A stretch of 56,369 nucleotides of DNA. Origin: Oscillatoriales cyanobacterium (GTDB lineage: Bacteria > Cyanobacteriota > Cyanobacteriia > Cyanobacteriales > Microcoleaceae). Below the pieces are notes generated by a model. That model was not told the DNA's origin. It saw only the letters and a program-made list of their open reading frames with translations, and ran no database searches. Both the position numbers and the translations under genes were made by a program. Shown here in pieces: positions 24,825 through 34,500 of this stretch. How positions within the stretch are numbered: the first letter of the stretch is position 1; each line of letters begins with the position of its first letter. The stretch lies in NCBI GenBank assembly GCA_004294385.1, contig REAP01000034.1:1-56369 (forward strand), written 5' to 3'.

Positions 24825-27800
24825 ATGCTAAGCCTTTCAGAATACCAAATCAATTCTACTCTGCACGAAGGCATCGAAACAATTATTTATCGCGGACAGA
24901 CATCGCTCAACCAAGCCGCAACAATTCTTAAAATTCTGAAATCCGAATATCCCACACTCGAAGCAATTACTCGCCTCAAACACGAGTATCAAATCCGCCA
25001 AAATTTAGATAGCGAACAAATCATCAAAACCATCACTCTCGAAACCTTTAATCACCGATTAGGAATGGTTTTAGAAGATTTTGGTGGCCAATCTCTCGGA
25101 AAAATGCTAGAAAAAGAGATATTGAGTCCACGAGTCATTTTAGACATCGCCATCCAAATCACTAAAGCCTTAGAATACCTGCACCAAAATCAGATTATTC
25201 ACAAAGATATCAAACCCAGTAATATCATTATCAACTCCGAAACAAAACAAGTCAAACTCACAGACTTCGGGATAGCGACAAAACTCAACAAAGAAAACCC
25301 GCAATTTAATAATCCCAACTCAGTAGAAGGCACATTAGCCTATATGTCACCCGAACAAACCGGGAGAATGAACCGCACCCTCGACTACCGCACCGACTTT
25401 TATTCCCTAGGAATTACCTTGTATGAAATGCTAACAGGTAGTTTGCCTTTTACCAGCAGTGACCCCTTAGAAATAGTTTACAATCACATCGCCATACAAG
25501 CAATTGCGCCACATCAAATCAATTCTAAAATTCCGCCAGAAATTTCAGAAATAGTGATGAAATTGATGTCAAAGAATGCCGAACAGAGATATCAAAGTGC
25601 AGCCGGATTACTCGCCGACTTAGAAACTTGTTTGCAGCAGTTAGAAACAACAGGAGAAATTGCCAATTTTATCCCCGGTCGCTTAGATATTCTCAGCCAA
25701 TTGTTAATTCCCCAAAAATTGTATGGTAGAGAACAACAAGTCAACGAACTATTAGCAGCCTTTGAACGTGTAGGGGCGGGTTCACACGAATCTTTGCCAC
25801 CCAAACAAAATACACAAAAAACCGCCCCCCCCAACCCAAAAAACCTTTCACACGAATCTTTGCCACCCAACCAAAGTACACAAAAACCCGCCCATTCCCA
25901 AAGCGAATTAATGCTAGTATCTGGTTATTCTGGCATAGGCAAATCCGCAGTCGTCAACGAAGTTAGCAAACCCATTACCAAGGCAAAAGGTTACTTCATC
26001 AGCGGCAAGTTTGACCAATTCAAACGCAACATTCCTTATGCCTCATTAATTCAAGCATTTAACTCGCTGCTGCGTCAGTTACTAACCGAAAGTGCTGCTG
26101 CTATAGAAATATGGCGCACGAAAATATTAACAGCATTAGGGACAGACGGCAAAGTAATTGCCGATGTAATTCCTGAAGTTGAATTAATCGCTGGAAAACA
26201 GCCAGAAGTGTCAGAATTAGGCGCTGTAGAATCGCAAAATCGCTTCAATCGCGTATTCAAAGAATTTATTCGCATCTTCGCCCAAAAAGAACATCCGTTA
26301 GTGATATTTTTAGACGATTTGCAGTGGGCTGATTCAGCAACCTTAAAGTTGATGCAAACACTGATAACCGACCCCGACCAGCAATATCTGTTGCTAATCG
26401 GTGCTTATCGCGATAACGAAGTTAGTCCGACTCACCCTTTGATTCAGACTGTAGAAGAAATTGAAACAACTGGTACGGTTGTCAACAATATTGTATTGCA
26501 ACCGCTGGATTTAGAGAATGTGACAGAATTAGTTGCTGAAACACTTAACAACATCACAGAAAAAGTCGGAAATCTAGCAGAATTAATTTGTAATAAAACT
26601 GGCGGTAATCCTTTTTTCTTGACGCAACTACTCCAAGCACTTTATCAAGACAATCTTTTGAAATTCGACTTTAGTCCGCTGGAGGGTAAAGGAGGCTGGA
26701 ATTGGAGTATCGATGAAATTCAAGCCATTGGAATTACCGATAAAAGCGTTGTGGAACTGGTAGCCAGCCGCATTGAAAAGCTCCCCGCAGCTACGCAAGA
26801 AGTGTTAAAATTAGCAGCTTGTGTGGGAGATAAATTTGCTCTGGATGTGCTGTCACTTGTCAGCGAAGAGTCAGCTAATACTACAGCTACTGAACTTTAT
26901 TCAGCTTTGCAAGCAGGCTTAATTCTGCCATTGAGCGATGCTTATCGTATTCCTTTAGTTTTCGATAAATCGGAATCAATCAATCTCAAATTAGATACTT
27001 CACGGGTAACATACAGATTTTTACATGACCGTGTTCAGCAAGCGGCATATTCGCTAATTCCCAAAGACAAAAAGCAATCCACCCATTTAAAAATCGGTCA
27101 ATTACTGTTACAGAATACTCCAACGGAAAAGCTAGAAGAAAACATCTTTGATATTGTCAATCAGTTGAATGTCGGAATTGATTGTCTCAGCCTGCAATCA
27201 GAAAAAAATGAATTAGCCGGATTAAATCTGATTGCTGGGCGTAAAGCAAAAGCAGCTAATGCTTACGAAGCCGCCGTTAAATATTTGAATGCGGGAATGT
27301 CGTTATTAGCACCTGATAGCTGGGTTTGCAACTATAGTATGACGCTGCACCTGTATGTAGAGACGCTGGAAGCGGAATATTTAAACACCAATTTCGGGCA
27401 AGCAGAAATTTTGGCTGAAGTGGTTTTGCGATCGGCTACAAAGCAGCTCGATCTAGTGAAAGTGTATAAGTTAAAGATCTTATTTTATCAGGCTCAAAGC
27501 CAGATGATAAAAGCTGTTGAAATAGGTCTAGAAGTTCTGGAAATACTGGGAATAAATCTACTAGATAATCAAAACATTCCCGTGCCAAGATTGCCGCGAA
27601 TTGAGGAATTAGAAAACCTGCCAATTATGACAGATCCCTATCAACTGGCAGCTATGGAAATCCTGACAGCCCTCTATCCTCCTGCTTATATTGCCAAACC
27701 AGAAATTGTGTCCTCGCTCGTCTTGACTATGGTCAATCTTTGTATCGATCATGGTCATTCAGCATTGGCTACTTTTCCCTATACTCTTTATGGAATGATG

Positions 27801-30293
27801 CTGTGCGGCATCAAAGGTGACATCGAAGCTGGCTACTACTCTGGACTCATTGCTTTAAAGCTGCTAGAACAATTCAATGCTAGCCAACAAAAAGCTAAGG
27901 TTTATGTAATGTTTAATGGTCATATAAGAATCTGGAAAGAGCCTACTTGGAATACACTTAATTCATTTATAGAAGGAATAAAGCTTGGTGTGCAAACTGG
28001 CGATCTAGAATGGGCTATTTATAATTGTATGCACTATATTAGCAATTTATTTTTGGTGGGAGAAGCGCTAGAATATGTCGAATATAAACAAGCTGTATAT
28101 ATGCAGTTTTTGCTCACAAACAAACACGATTTTGCCATAGGTTATGCTGAAATTTGGCAAGTAATTGCTTCAAGCTTAAGAAGCCAAACAGCGGAGAATG
28201 TAAGGTTAGTTAGCGGTGGGTTGGATGAAATTGCTGTGATGTCGTCTTGGCAGAAAGACAATAATCGAATGTCGCTGTTTGCAGCTTATGTTGCTAAATT
28301 AATGCTGCTTTATTTATTTAAAGATGATGCTGGGGCTGTTGCTAGCGGTAAATTAGCGGTAGAATATGCAGATGGGGCGATCGGCTTAATCACTGTTGGG
28401 GTACACAATTTCTACTATTCGCTGGCTCTCCTCGCTCACTATCCTGACAGTGATAATCAAGAACAATACCTAGCTATTGTTAATTCTAATCAGCAAATTC
28501 TGAAAAAGTGGGCCTACCATGCACCCATGAATTATCAGCACAAGTACGAGTTAGTCGAAGCAGAAAAAGCGCGACTTCTCAGGGATCAACTTGCGGCTAT
28601 GGATTATTATGATTTAGCTATTAAAGGAGCAGCCAAAAACGGCTACATCCAAGAAGAAGCATTAGCTTATGAATTAGCCGGAGAATTCTATCAATCTCTG
28701 GGGAAAGATATAGTTTCTCAGGCATATTTGACTAAAGCTTATTACGCCTATATTCGCTGGGGAGCTCTAGCGAAAGTTAAGCACTTGGAATCAACGCATC
28801 CTTTCTTAGTGATACAAACACGCATAATTCAAACCCCAACCCTCGATCTCACTCACACTACCACTGGAAATACTACCAGTAGTAGTTTAGGCGATTTCTT
28901 AGACGTGGCTACTTTTATTAAGTCTTCGCAAGCTATTAACGGTGAAATAGTTCTTGAAAACTTGCTGATAAAATTAATCAAAATCATTTTAGAAAATGCG
29001 GCGGCTCAAAAAGTCGTGTTGTTGCTGCTCAAAGATGATAAACTCTGCATCGAAGCTGTCGGTAACTCTATAGATAGCACTGCTACAGTTTTACAGTCTA
29101 TCCCATTTGAAAACAGTGAAGATTTACCTGTTTCTGTAATTAATTATGTTTTTCGCAGTCAAAAGACTCTGATACTGGAGGATGCAAGTGTTGCTGAACA
29201 TTTTAATGCGGATGCGTACATTAGAGAATTTAAAATTAAATCAATTCTGTGTTTGCCAATTATTTATAAATCCCACCTCCAAGGGATTATTTATCTGGAA
29301 AATAAGTTAACAGCCGGAGCTTTTACTACAGACAGGGTAGAAGTTTTAAAAGTTTTAGTTTCCCAAATCGCTATTGCGATAGAGAATGCTCATTTGTATG
29401 CGGAAGAACAAGAGAAGTCACAACAGTTGGAAACGTCTTTTGTGGAACTTCAACAAGCACAATTGCAACTAATTCAAGGTGAAAAAATGTCTTCTCTGGG
29501 CAATTTGGTGGCGGGTGTAGCTCACGAAATTAACAATCCGGTGGGGTTTATTGCGGGGAATATTAACGAATCCACTAGGGCTGTTGCTGATTTAATTAAC
29601 CATTTGAAGTTATATCAGGCAGAACTGATCAATCCTAGCTCAAAAATCACAGAGGATGCTGAGGATATCGATTTAGATTTTTTGATGGCAGATTTACCAA
29701 AAATGCTGTCGTCGATGAAGGTTGGGTGCGATCGCATTCGCAATATTAGCACGTCTCTCCGCACCTTTTCCCGTGCGGATACTAGCCAAAAAGTGTCGGC
29801 AGATATCCATGAGGGGATTGATAGCACTTTAATGATTTTACAACATCGATTGAAAGCTAATCCAGAGCGTCCGCTGATTGTAGTGGTGAAGGAGTATGGA
29901 AATATTCCGAAAGTTAAGTGTTATTTGGGACAGTTGAATCAGGTGTTTATGAATATTTTGGCAAATGCGATCGACTGTTTTGAGGAATTAAATAAAGGTC
30001 GGAGTTTTGGGGAGATTGAAGTTGCGCCTAATGTGATTACTATCAAAACTGAAATAGATGATGAAAATCAAACTGTTGTGATTAAGATTCGAGATAATGG
30101 GCAGGGAATTTCACAAGAAGTTATATCCCGGATTTTTGACAATTTATTTACTACAAAAGGTGTTGGGAAAGGTACGGGTTTGGGTTTGTCTATCAGTCGG
30201 CAAATTGTGGTAGAAACTCACGGTGGCTGTTTGAGTTGTGATTCTGTGGTGGGGGAAGGGACTGAATTTGCGATCGCCTTGCCGTTGGATTAA
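24825..30293 (+). CDS. Ser/Thr kinase-AAA ATPase-GAF-histidine kinase (HstK type)
   Basis: This 1822-residue protein starts with a Ser/Thr kinase domain (about 7-270; HKDIKPSNIIIN, LTDFGIA, RTDFYSLGITLYEM). An AAA/NACHT-like ATPase follows with Walker A GYSGIGKSAV (about 365) and Walker B VIFLDDLQWAD. A long helical/TPR-like region runs to about 1340, then a GAF domain (about 1370-1525). A histidine kinase closes the protein: H-box GVAHEINNPVGF near 1565, DNGQGIS, and GTGLGLSISRQIV. It matches the HstK family of trifunctional cyanobacterial kinases. Residues about 315-357 are encoded by a dispersed repeat duplicated with a 66-bp period. There is no receiver domain, so the phosphoryl acceptor is elsewhere. 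Confidence 0.92.
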   Translation: MLSLSEYQINSTLHEGIETIIYRGQTSLNQAATILKILKSEYPTLEAITRLKHEYQIRQNLDSEQIIKTITLETFNHRLGMVLEDFGGQSLGKMLEKEILSPRVILDIAIQITKALEYLHQNQIIHKDIKPSNIIINSETKQVKLTDFGIATKLNKENPQFNNPNSVEGTLAYMSPEQTGRMNRTLDYRTDFYSLGITLYEMLTGSLPFTSSDPLEIVYNHIAIQAIAPHQINSKIPPEISEIVMKLMSKNAEQRYQSAAGLLADLETCLQQLETTGEIANFIPGRLDILSQLLIPQKLYGREQQVNELLAAFERVGAGSHESLPPKQNTQKTAPPNPKNLSHESLPPNQSTQKPAHSQSELMLVSGYSGIGKSAVVNEVSKPITKAKGYFISGKFDQFKRNIPYASLIQAFNSLLRQLLTESAAAIEIWRTKILTALGTDGKVIADVIPEVELIAGKQPEVSELGAVESQNRFNRVFKEFIRIFAQKEHPLVIFLDDLQWADSATLKLMQTLITDPDQQYLLLIGAYRDNEVSPTHPLIQTVEEIETTGTVVNNIVLQPLDLENVTELVAETLNNITEKVGNLAELICNKTGGNPFFLTQLLQALYQDNLLKFDFSPLEGKGGWNWSIDEIQAIGITDKSVVELVASRIEKLPAATQEVLKLAACVGDKFALDVLSLVSEESANTTATELYSALQAGLILPLSDAYRIPLVFDKSESINLKLDTSRVTYRFLHDRVQQAAYSLIPKDKKQSTHLKIGQLLLQNTPTEKLEENIFDIVNQLNVGIDCLSLQSEKNELAGLNLIAGRKAKAANAYEAAVKYLNAGMSLLAPDSWVCNYSMTLHLYVETLEAEYLNTNFGQAEILAEVVLRSATKQLDLVKVYKLKILFYQAQSQMIKAVEIGLEVLEILGINLLDNQNIPVPRLPRIEELENLPIMTDPYQLAAMEILTALYPPAYIAKPEIVSSLVLTMVNLCIDHGHSALATFPYTLYGMMLCGIKGDIEAGYYSGLIALKLLEQFNASQQKAKVYVMFNGHIRIWKEPTWNTLNSFIEGIKLGVQTGDLEWAIYNCMHYISNLFLVGEALEYVEYKQAVYMQFLLTNKHDFAIGYAEIWQVIASSLRSQTAENVRLVSGGLDEIAVMSSWQKDNNRMSLFAAYVAKLMLLYLFKDDAGAVASGKLAVEYADGAIGLITVGVHNFYYSLALLAHYPDSDNQEQYLAIVNSNQQILKKWAYHAPMNYQHKYELVEAEKARLLRDQLAAMDYYDLAIKGAAKNGYIQEEALAYELAGEFYQSLGKDIVSQAYLTKAYYAYIRWGALAKVKHLESTHPFLVIQTRIIQTPTLDLTHTTTGNTTSSSLGDFLDVATFIKSSQAINGEIVLENLLIKLIKIILENAAAQKVVLLLLKDDKLCIEAVGNSIDSTATVLQSIPFENSEDLPVSVINYVFRSQKTLILEDASVAEHFNADAYIREFKIKSILCLPIIYKSHLQGIIYLENKLTAGAFTTDRVEVLKVLVSQIAIAIENAHLYAEEQEKSQQLETSFVELQQAQLQLIQGEKMSSLGNLVAGVAHEINNPVGFIAGNINESTRAVADLINHLKLYQAELINPSSKITEDAEDIDLDFLMADLPKMLSSMKVGCDRIRNISTSLRTFSRADTSQKVSADIHEGIDSTLMILQHRLKANPERPLIVVVKEYGNIPKVKCYLGQLNQVFMNILANAIDCFEELNKGRSFGEIEVAPNVITIKTEIDDENQTVVIKIRDNGQGISQEVISRIFDNLFTTKGVGKGTGLGLSISRQIVVETHGGCLSCDSVVGEGTEFAIALPLD
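25770..25895. repeat. Dispersed GGGGCGGGTT repeat inserted in frame in the giant kinase gene
   Basis: GTAGGGGCGGGTTCACACGA opens the insert and ACCCGCCCA closes it. The inner CACACGAATCTTTGCCACCC occurs twice with a 66-bp (22-codon) period. The related noncoding repeat at 39026-39265 shares GTAGGGGCGGGTTCAC and AAAACCCGCCCCC. Confidence 0.8.
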
Positions 30294-30477
30294 CTCATCT
30301 GTTGTATCATTTTTATGAACAGGCAAGATGCCTGTTCCACAAAGAGGGAGTCGTAAATATTTTTACCCCACCCCAACCCTCCCCTTACTAAGGGGAGGGA
30401 GTAAGAAATTCACAAATGATTTAGGATTGCTATATTCGGCAATATACAGTTACATTATTAGCTAAATCATGTAATAA
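30294..30477. repeat. Intergenic REP-like palindrome and G/C-stretch repeat
   Basis: GAACAGGCA-AGA-TGCCTGTTC at 30317-30337 is a perfect hairpin of the family found inside alaS and the cobD-like gene. CCCTCCCCTTACTAAGGGGAGGG at about 30375-30400 resembles the C-rich repeat inserted in the VIT/VWA gene. Both follow the giant kinase stop codon. Confidence 0.75.
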
Positions 30478-30501
30478 ATGTATTTGATAGGAGTTTTGCC
30501 A

Positions 30502-30933
30502 GTGAATGCTGCCGAACAAGCTAGAAATATTGAACTTACGAGCAAAATTGCTGCGGTTGTTAATTTATTTAAGTCGGAATTCCCGGATGCGAAAGTTGAT
30601 TTGAAACCTTGGATGAATGACGAGGATACTAGGGAACTTGTGGATCCGGATTCGATCGACATTGGCTTTCATTTTCCCGGTAGAAGCCGCTTGTTGCAAT
30701 GCCGCAGCATTTTGATTCAAATTCGATTTTACCAAGATCCGGTGGAAGGAGACCGTCGTGCGATCGGGGTGGAGGCGGCGGGTTACGATCATACTGGTCA
30801 GCAGTGGCACTTTTCTACTGTGGAAAATTGGGATTTTGTGGGTCAAACTGAACCTGCGGCGGAGTCGGCGCAAAAGCTCAAACACTTTTGTCAGCAGATT
30901 TTTGAGCTATTTAATCAGTCATTCGGCGATTGA
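30502..30933 (+). CDS. Conserved-looking small soluble protein, unknown function
   Basis: The GTG at 30502 is chosen because AGGAG lies eight bases upstream; an ATG at 30478 lacks such a site. The 143-residue protein is acidic and soluble. It contains DIGFHFPGRSRLLQCRSILI, a basic DRRAIGVEAAGYDHTGQQW segment and a helical C-terminus ending LFNQSFGD. I do not recognise a family. No signal peptide or membrane segment is seen. Neighbours give no functional clue. Confidence 0.65.
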   Translation: MNAAEQARNIELTSKIAAVVNLFKSEFPDAKVDLKPWMNDEDTRELVDPDSIDIGFHFPGRSRLLQCRSILIQIRFYQDPVEGDRRAIGVEAAGYDHTGQQWHFSTVENWDFVGQTEPAAESAQKLKHFCQQIFELFNQSFGD

Positions 30934-31127
30934 AATCAAATCCGGTAGTATCGGAATTATTATTAGCCGAAATGAGTCCAAGGCAATGCCGTGTCCCTAC
31001 AATATTATTTTGGGTAGGGAGACGGCAATGCCGTGTCCTCTATATCATTCCGGTGTCACCGGAATTGATCTGAAATTGGGCAACCACGGGGCCAAGAGCC
31101 CCTACGGAAATGAAGCTGGATTTGATA
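30934..31127. repeat. Dispersed GGCAATGCCGTGTCC repeat, two copies
   Basis: GGCAATGCCGTGTCC occurs at about 30983 and 31024, with a GTAGGGA segment between, followed by CACGGGGCCAAGAGCCCCTA. The sequence between the convergent genes has no coding frame. Confidence 0.6.
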
Positions 31128-31550
31128 TTAGTTCTGATTGTCGCAATTGTCGATCGCCCGACAGCCCACAGCATAAACTGATTTGTAAGTGGTAGAACGC
31201 TTGCCAAATAAAGTATAGCGGTTGTCGCGGACTTGTTCGTAAACGCGATCGCCCATCCACTTCATCCCCGGTATGGCGCGGTAAGCTGCGACAAAAACTT
31301 CACCAGCAGGCAATATTCGCCCGATTTCTTCGGCGGCATCGCTACCTTGCCAGCGCTGTTCTGGGGTGTTAGAGTCGATTAAAATCATGCCCATTTCGCA
31401 ATCAGCAGCAGTTATCCCAAAGCGTTTTAATTCTTCTAAATCTTGCATGGAAATATACTCAAATCGGTTGCCTTGATCTAAGGTTTCTAGTAGTTGGACT
31501 AAGGTGACGCAGAGATTGCAATTGCCGTCGTAAATTACTTTATATTTCAT
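31128..31550 (-). CDS. DCC family thiol-disulfide oxidoreductase-like protein (DUF393)
   Basis: The start is the ATG read from 31550 (MKYKVIYDGNCNLC), giving 140 residues; upstream codons are repeat-derived. The name-giving motif is DGNCNLC near the N-terminus (Cys11 and Cys14), a potential redox pair in a thioredoxin-like fold. AAYRAIPGMKWMGDRVYEQV in the C-terminal half is also typical of DUF393. The redox partner is unknown. The start codon directly adjoins a heptamer array with no Shine-Dalgarno site. Confidence 0.88.
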   Translation of the reverse strand: MKYKVIYDGNCNLCVTLVQLLETLDQGNRFEYISMQDLEELKRFGITAADCEMGMILIDSNTPEQRWQGSDAAEEIGRILPAGEVFVAAYRAIPGMKWMGDRVYEQVRDNRYTLFGKRSTTYKSVYAVGCRAIDNCDNQN

Positions 31551-31551
31551 G

Positions 31552-31614
31552 GTAATTGGGAATGGGGAATGGGGAATTGGGCATTGGGCATTGGGCATTG
31601 GGCATTGGGCATTG
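31552..31614. repeat. Heptamer-type array (GGGCATT/GGGAATT units)
   Basis: Imperfect 7-bp units begin two bases from the start codon of the DCC protein (minus strand). The last five GGGCATT units are perfect. Confidence 0.85.
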
Positions 31615-31642
31615 GTTAGTCGCTATTAGTTGATTATTATTA

Positions 31643-31748
31643 GTTAGGACTTAGGCATAAATATCAAAGAAACCGGGTTTTTCACTTTTATTTCAAGGCT
31701 GAAATGCAGTATTTATATAAAAAACCCGGTTTCTGTGCGAGTCCTAAT
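31643..31748. repeat. 67-bp inverted-repeat element, copy 2, with outer inverted repeats
   Basis: AGAAACCGGGTTTTTC at 31668 pairs with AAAAACCCGGTTTCT ending at 31734. Outside this, TTAGGACT near 31644 and AGTCCTAA near 31740 form a second pair, giving a nested, MITE-like layout of about 105 bp. Confidence 0.7.
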
Positions 31749-31842
31749 TATAATCAAAATTATCCCCATCTCCCCCATCTCCTACTCCTCATCTCGTTAC
31801 AATGAGATAAGTTGCCAAAAACCGATCGCCCTTCAAAACACC

Positions 31843-33036
31843 ATGACTCAACAACAACCACGGATTTGCATTCTCGGCGGAGGCTTCGGCGGACTCTACA
31901 CAGCCTTGCGCTTGAGTCAGTTACCCTTCTCCAAAGCCGAAAAACCCGAAATTGTGCTTGTCGATAAGCGCGATCGATTTCTGTTCGTTCCGCTGCTGTA
32001 CGAATTGCTGACTGGCGAACTCCAAACCTGGGAAATTGCCCCACCCTTTTCCGAACTTCTAGAAAACACAGGTGTGCGCTTTTGTCAAGGAACTGTTTCC
32101 GGCATCGATGTGGAAGCAAAACGAGTTCATTTACACGATGGCCCAGAAATTTCGTGCGATCGCCTTGTGTTAGCTTTGGGCGGTGAAACTCCGCTAGATA
32201 TGGTCAAAGGTGCGGTTGAATATGCTTACTCGTTCCGCACTCTCAAAGATGCTTATCGCCTAGAAGAAAGACTGCGGTTTCTGGAAGCCAGCAATACTGA
32301 TAAAATTCGGATTGCGATCGTTGGTGCTGGTTATTCGGGAGTAGAATTAGCTTGTAAATTAGCCGATCGCCTGGGAGAAAAAGGTCGCGTGCGGTTAATT
32401 GAGCAAGGTGACACGATATTGCGGACTTCACCGGAGTTTAACCGAGAAAGTGCTACCAAAGCTTTAGAAAAACGGCTGGTCTGGATTGACCTGGAAACTG
32501 CTGTAGAGGCGATCGAATCGGATACAATTTCCTTGCTGTACAAAGGACAATTAGATGTTCTGCCTGTAGACATAGTATTGTGGACTGTAGGAACGCAGGT
32601 TAGTCAAGCAGTGCGATCGCTCCCCCTCAAACAAAACCAGCGCGGTCAATTAATTGTGAATCCGCAGATGCAAATAGTCGATCGCCCAGACATATTTGCC
32701 CTAGGAGACATAGCGGAATGTCACGACGCAACTGGTCAAAAAATCCCCGCCACGGCCCAAACAGCCTTCCAGCAAGCGGATTATACTGCATGGAATATTT
32801 GGGCTTCGTTGTGCGATCGGCCTTTGCTGCCTTTCCGCTATCAGCCACTAGGAGAAATGATGACATTGGGTATTGACAATGCGACTCTCTCTGGTTTAGG
32901 AATTAAACTGGATGGACAATTAGCACATATTGCTCGTCGCTTAGCTTATCTCTATCGGATGCCAACATTTGACCATCAAGTTAAGGTTGGTTTTAATTGG
33001 ATTAGCAAACCGATTCAGGATATGTTTAAAAGTTAA
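31843..33036 (+). CDS. Type II NADH dehydrogenase-like FAD oxidoreductase
   Basis: The start is the ATG at 31843 (MTQQQPRICILGGGFGGLYT), giving 397 residues; the upstream 36 codons of the open frame are unlike the family. The FAD-binding motif is GGGFGGLYTALRL and the NAD(H)-binding motif is VGAGYSGVELACKLADRLG. The second FAD signature is FALGDIAEC, followed by PATAQTAFQQADYTAWNI. These are typical of NDH-2, which passes electrons from NADH to quinone without pumping protons. Membrane attachment would be through the C-terminal part. Cyanobacteria often carry several NDH-2 paralogues, some suggested to act as redox sensors. Confidence 0.87.
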   Translation: MTQQQPRICILGGGFGGLYTALRLSQLPFSKAEKPEIVLVDKRDRFLFVPLLYELLTGELQTWEIAPPFSELLENTGVRFCQGTVSGIDVEAKRVHLHDGPEISCDRLVLALGGETPLDMVKGAVEYAYSFRTLKDAYRLEERLRFLEASNTDKIRIAIVGAGYSGVELACKLADRLGEKGRVRLIEQGDTILRTSPEFNRESATKALEKRLVWIDLETAVEAIESDTISLLYKGQLDVLPVDIVLWTVGTQVSQAVRSLPLKQNQRGQLIVNPQMQIVDRPDIFALGDIAECHDATGQKIPATAQTAFQQADYTAWNIWASLCDRPLLPFRYQPLGEMMTLGIDNATLSGLGIKLDGQLAHIARRLAYLYRMPTFDHQVKVGFNWISKPIQDMFKS

Positions 33037-33110
33037 TCGACATAAAAAGTCGATCGACCTTTACCAAAAGATCGATCGACTTTCCGCGCAAACAAAAGTC
33101 CATATTAAAT

Positions 33111-33878
33111 TTAAATTTCGGACTTCTGCGCTTCCGACTCCTGTACTGTAACTTCTGAGTCCTGCTGAAATGCAGCTTCTAACGACTCTGTACTTTCGAT
33201 CAACTCTGGAGTGCGTTTAGAAAATCCCCAAACAAACATCAAGACGATACCGGAAACTAGCAGCCATTGCGGAGGAACGAAATCCTGATTGATTACTTTC
33301 ACCAACAACCGCATTCCCACGAACCCAACTGTGATGTAACCAGCACTTTCCAGGTGAACGAATTCATCCAGCCAGCGGATGAATAATCCGGCCATGAATC
33401 GCAGGGCAATAATTCCAATAGTAGCGCCAGTCACGACGATAAAAGTGTTGTCAGAAACCGCGATCGCAGTAGTAACGCTATCCAGAGAAAATGCTAAATC
33501 TGTGAAAGCAATCATGGGAATTGCTTGCCACACAGAGGCAAATCTGGGCCCGTGGTGTTCTCCTTCGGAGTCTGTCTCTGAAGTAAAATGTTGGAAAACC
33601 AGCCACAGCAAGTAAAGCGCTCCAAGCAGTTCAAACTGCCAGTATTTGATCACCCAAGTCGCCGTTAAAATTAGTGAGATTCGCAGTACGAAAGCGATGA
33701 TCAAACCGTAGTTGAGAGCATCTTGTTGTTGCTTGGGTTCTGACAAACCTTTAGAAATAGACGCAAGGGCGATCGCGTTGTCAGCCGAAAGAACAGCTTC
33801 CAAAGCCACCAAAACTAACAATAATAAAAAGCTGTCAACTCCTAAATTGGGAGCAGATTCGAGAAATTGGTCTACCAT
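33111..33878 (-). CDS. TerC family integral membrane protein
   Basis: The 255-residue protein has about seven transmembrane helices. The two acidic helices typical of TerC are present: LEAVLSADNAIALASI near residue 30 and DLAFSLDSVTTAIAVSDN near 130. TerC-family proteins are linked to manganese export, metal loading of exported enzymes, and thylakoid biogenesis in plants. The C-terminal tail is acidic and repetitive (ELIESTESLEAAFQQDSEVT). The gene is alone and convergent with the NDH-2-like gene. Confidence 0.9.
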   Translation of the reverse strand: MVDQFLESAPNLGVDSFLLLLVLVALEAVLSADNAIALASISKGLSEPKQQQDALNYGLIIAFVLRISLILTATWVIKYWQFELLGALYLLWLVFQHFTSETDSEGEHHGPRFASVWQAIPMIAFTDLAFSLDSVTTAIAVSDNTFIVVTGATIGIIALRFMAGLFIRWLDEFVHLESAGYITVGFVGMRLLVKVINQDFVPPQWLLVSGIVLMFVWGFSKRTPELIESTESLEAAFQQDSEVTVQESEAQKSEI

Positions 33879-34122
33879 TAACTATTCTGTGCACCTAAAA
33901 GTTGCAAAGTAAAGAGCGCAGCGCAAATCAGCGACTCTGTGGAGAATTAGTTTCACCTTCACTTATCTTAACCTCATCCGACACCCGATCGCCTTTCTTC
34001 TGTCTACCATCTTCTGAAGTTCTGACAGCATTTTTATTGCGTGTTGTAACAAATGATTCCCAAAAGCGCCAATTTGCCGGAAATTAGTGAAAGCTCGTCC
34101 CCGTGAACAGGAGTTTTCCGAT

Positions 34123-34218
34123 ATGTCTTTAACAGATAGCCAAGTCTACATCGCTCTCGTAATTGCCTTGATTCCCGGAATCTTGGCTTTCCGCTTGTCT
34201 ACTGAACTGTACAAGTAG
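34123..34218 (+). CDS. psaM: Photosystem I subunit XII PsaM
   Basis: A 31-codon gene encoding MSLTDSQVYIALVIALIPGI followed by LAFRLSTELYK. This is one membrane helix with the short polar ends characteristic of PsaM, which sits at the photosystem I trimer interface and contacts carotenoid and chlorophyll. The ribosome-binding site is CAGGAG nine bases before the ATG. The gene is monocistronic, with 244 bp upstream and 282 bp downstream. Confidence 0.97.
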   Translation: MSLTDSQVYIALVIALIPGILAFRLSTELYK

Positions 34219-34500
34219 TTTCTAGACAACAGCCAGAACCGCTTTCATCGCCTGCCTGAGCAGTTAAATCTTGAGGGTGCAGACAATTGCTGCCACAGTG
34301 GAGTAGATTGTTTGTTGTCACCAAGACAAGACTGCAAGGGCAGGCATTTTTATGTTAAAAATCTGTCCCAGGCATCACTCTGTCTCAAAAATTTTAGCTG
34401 CTATCACCCTGACAAACAGGGACAGGCGTGCATTAAACTAAAATTTTTCTGGAATTAGCAGCTTTGAAAGGTCAGTCTCAGACATTTGTAAAAAAAAATT

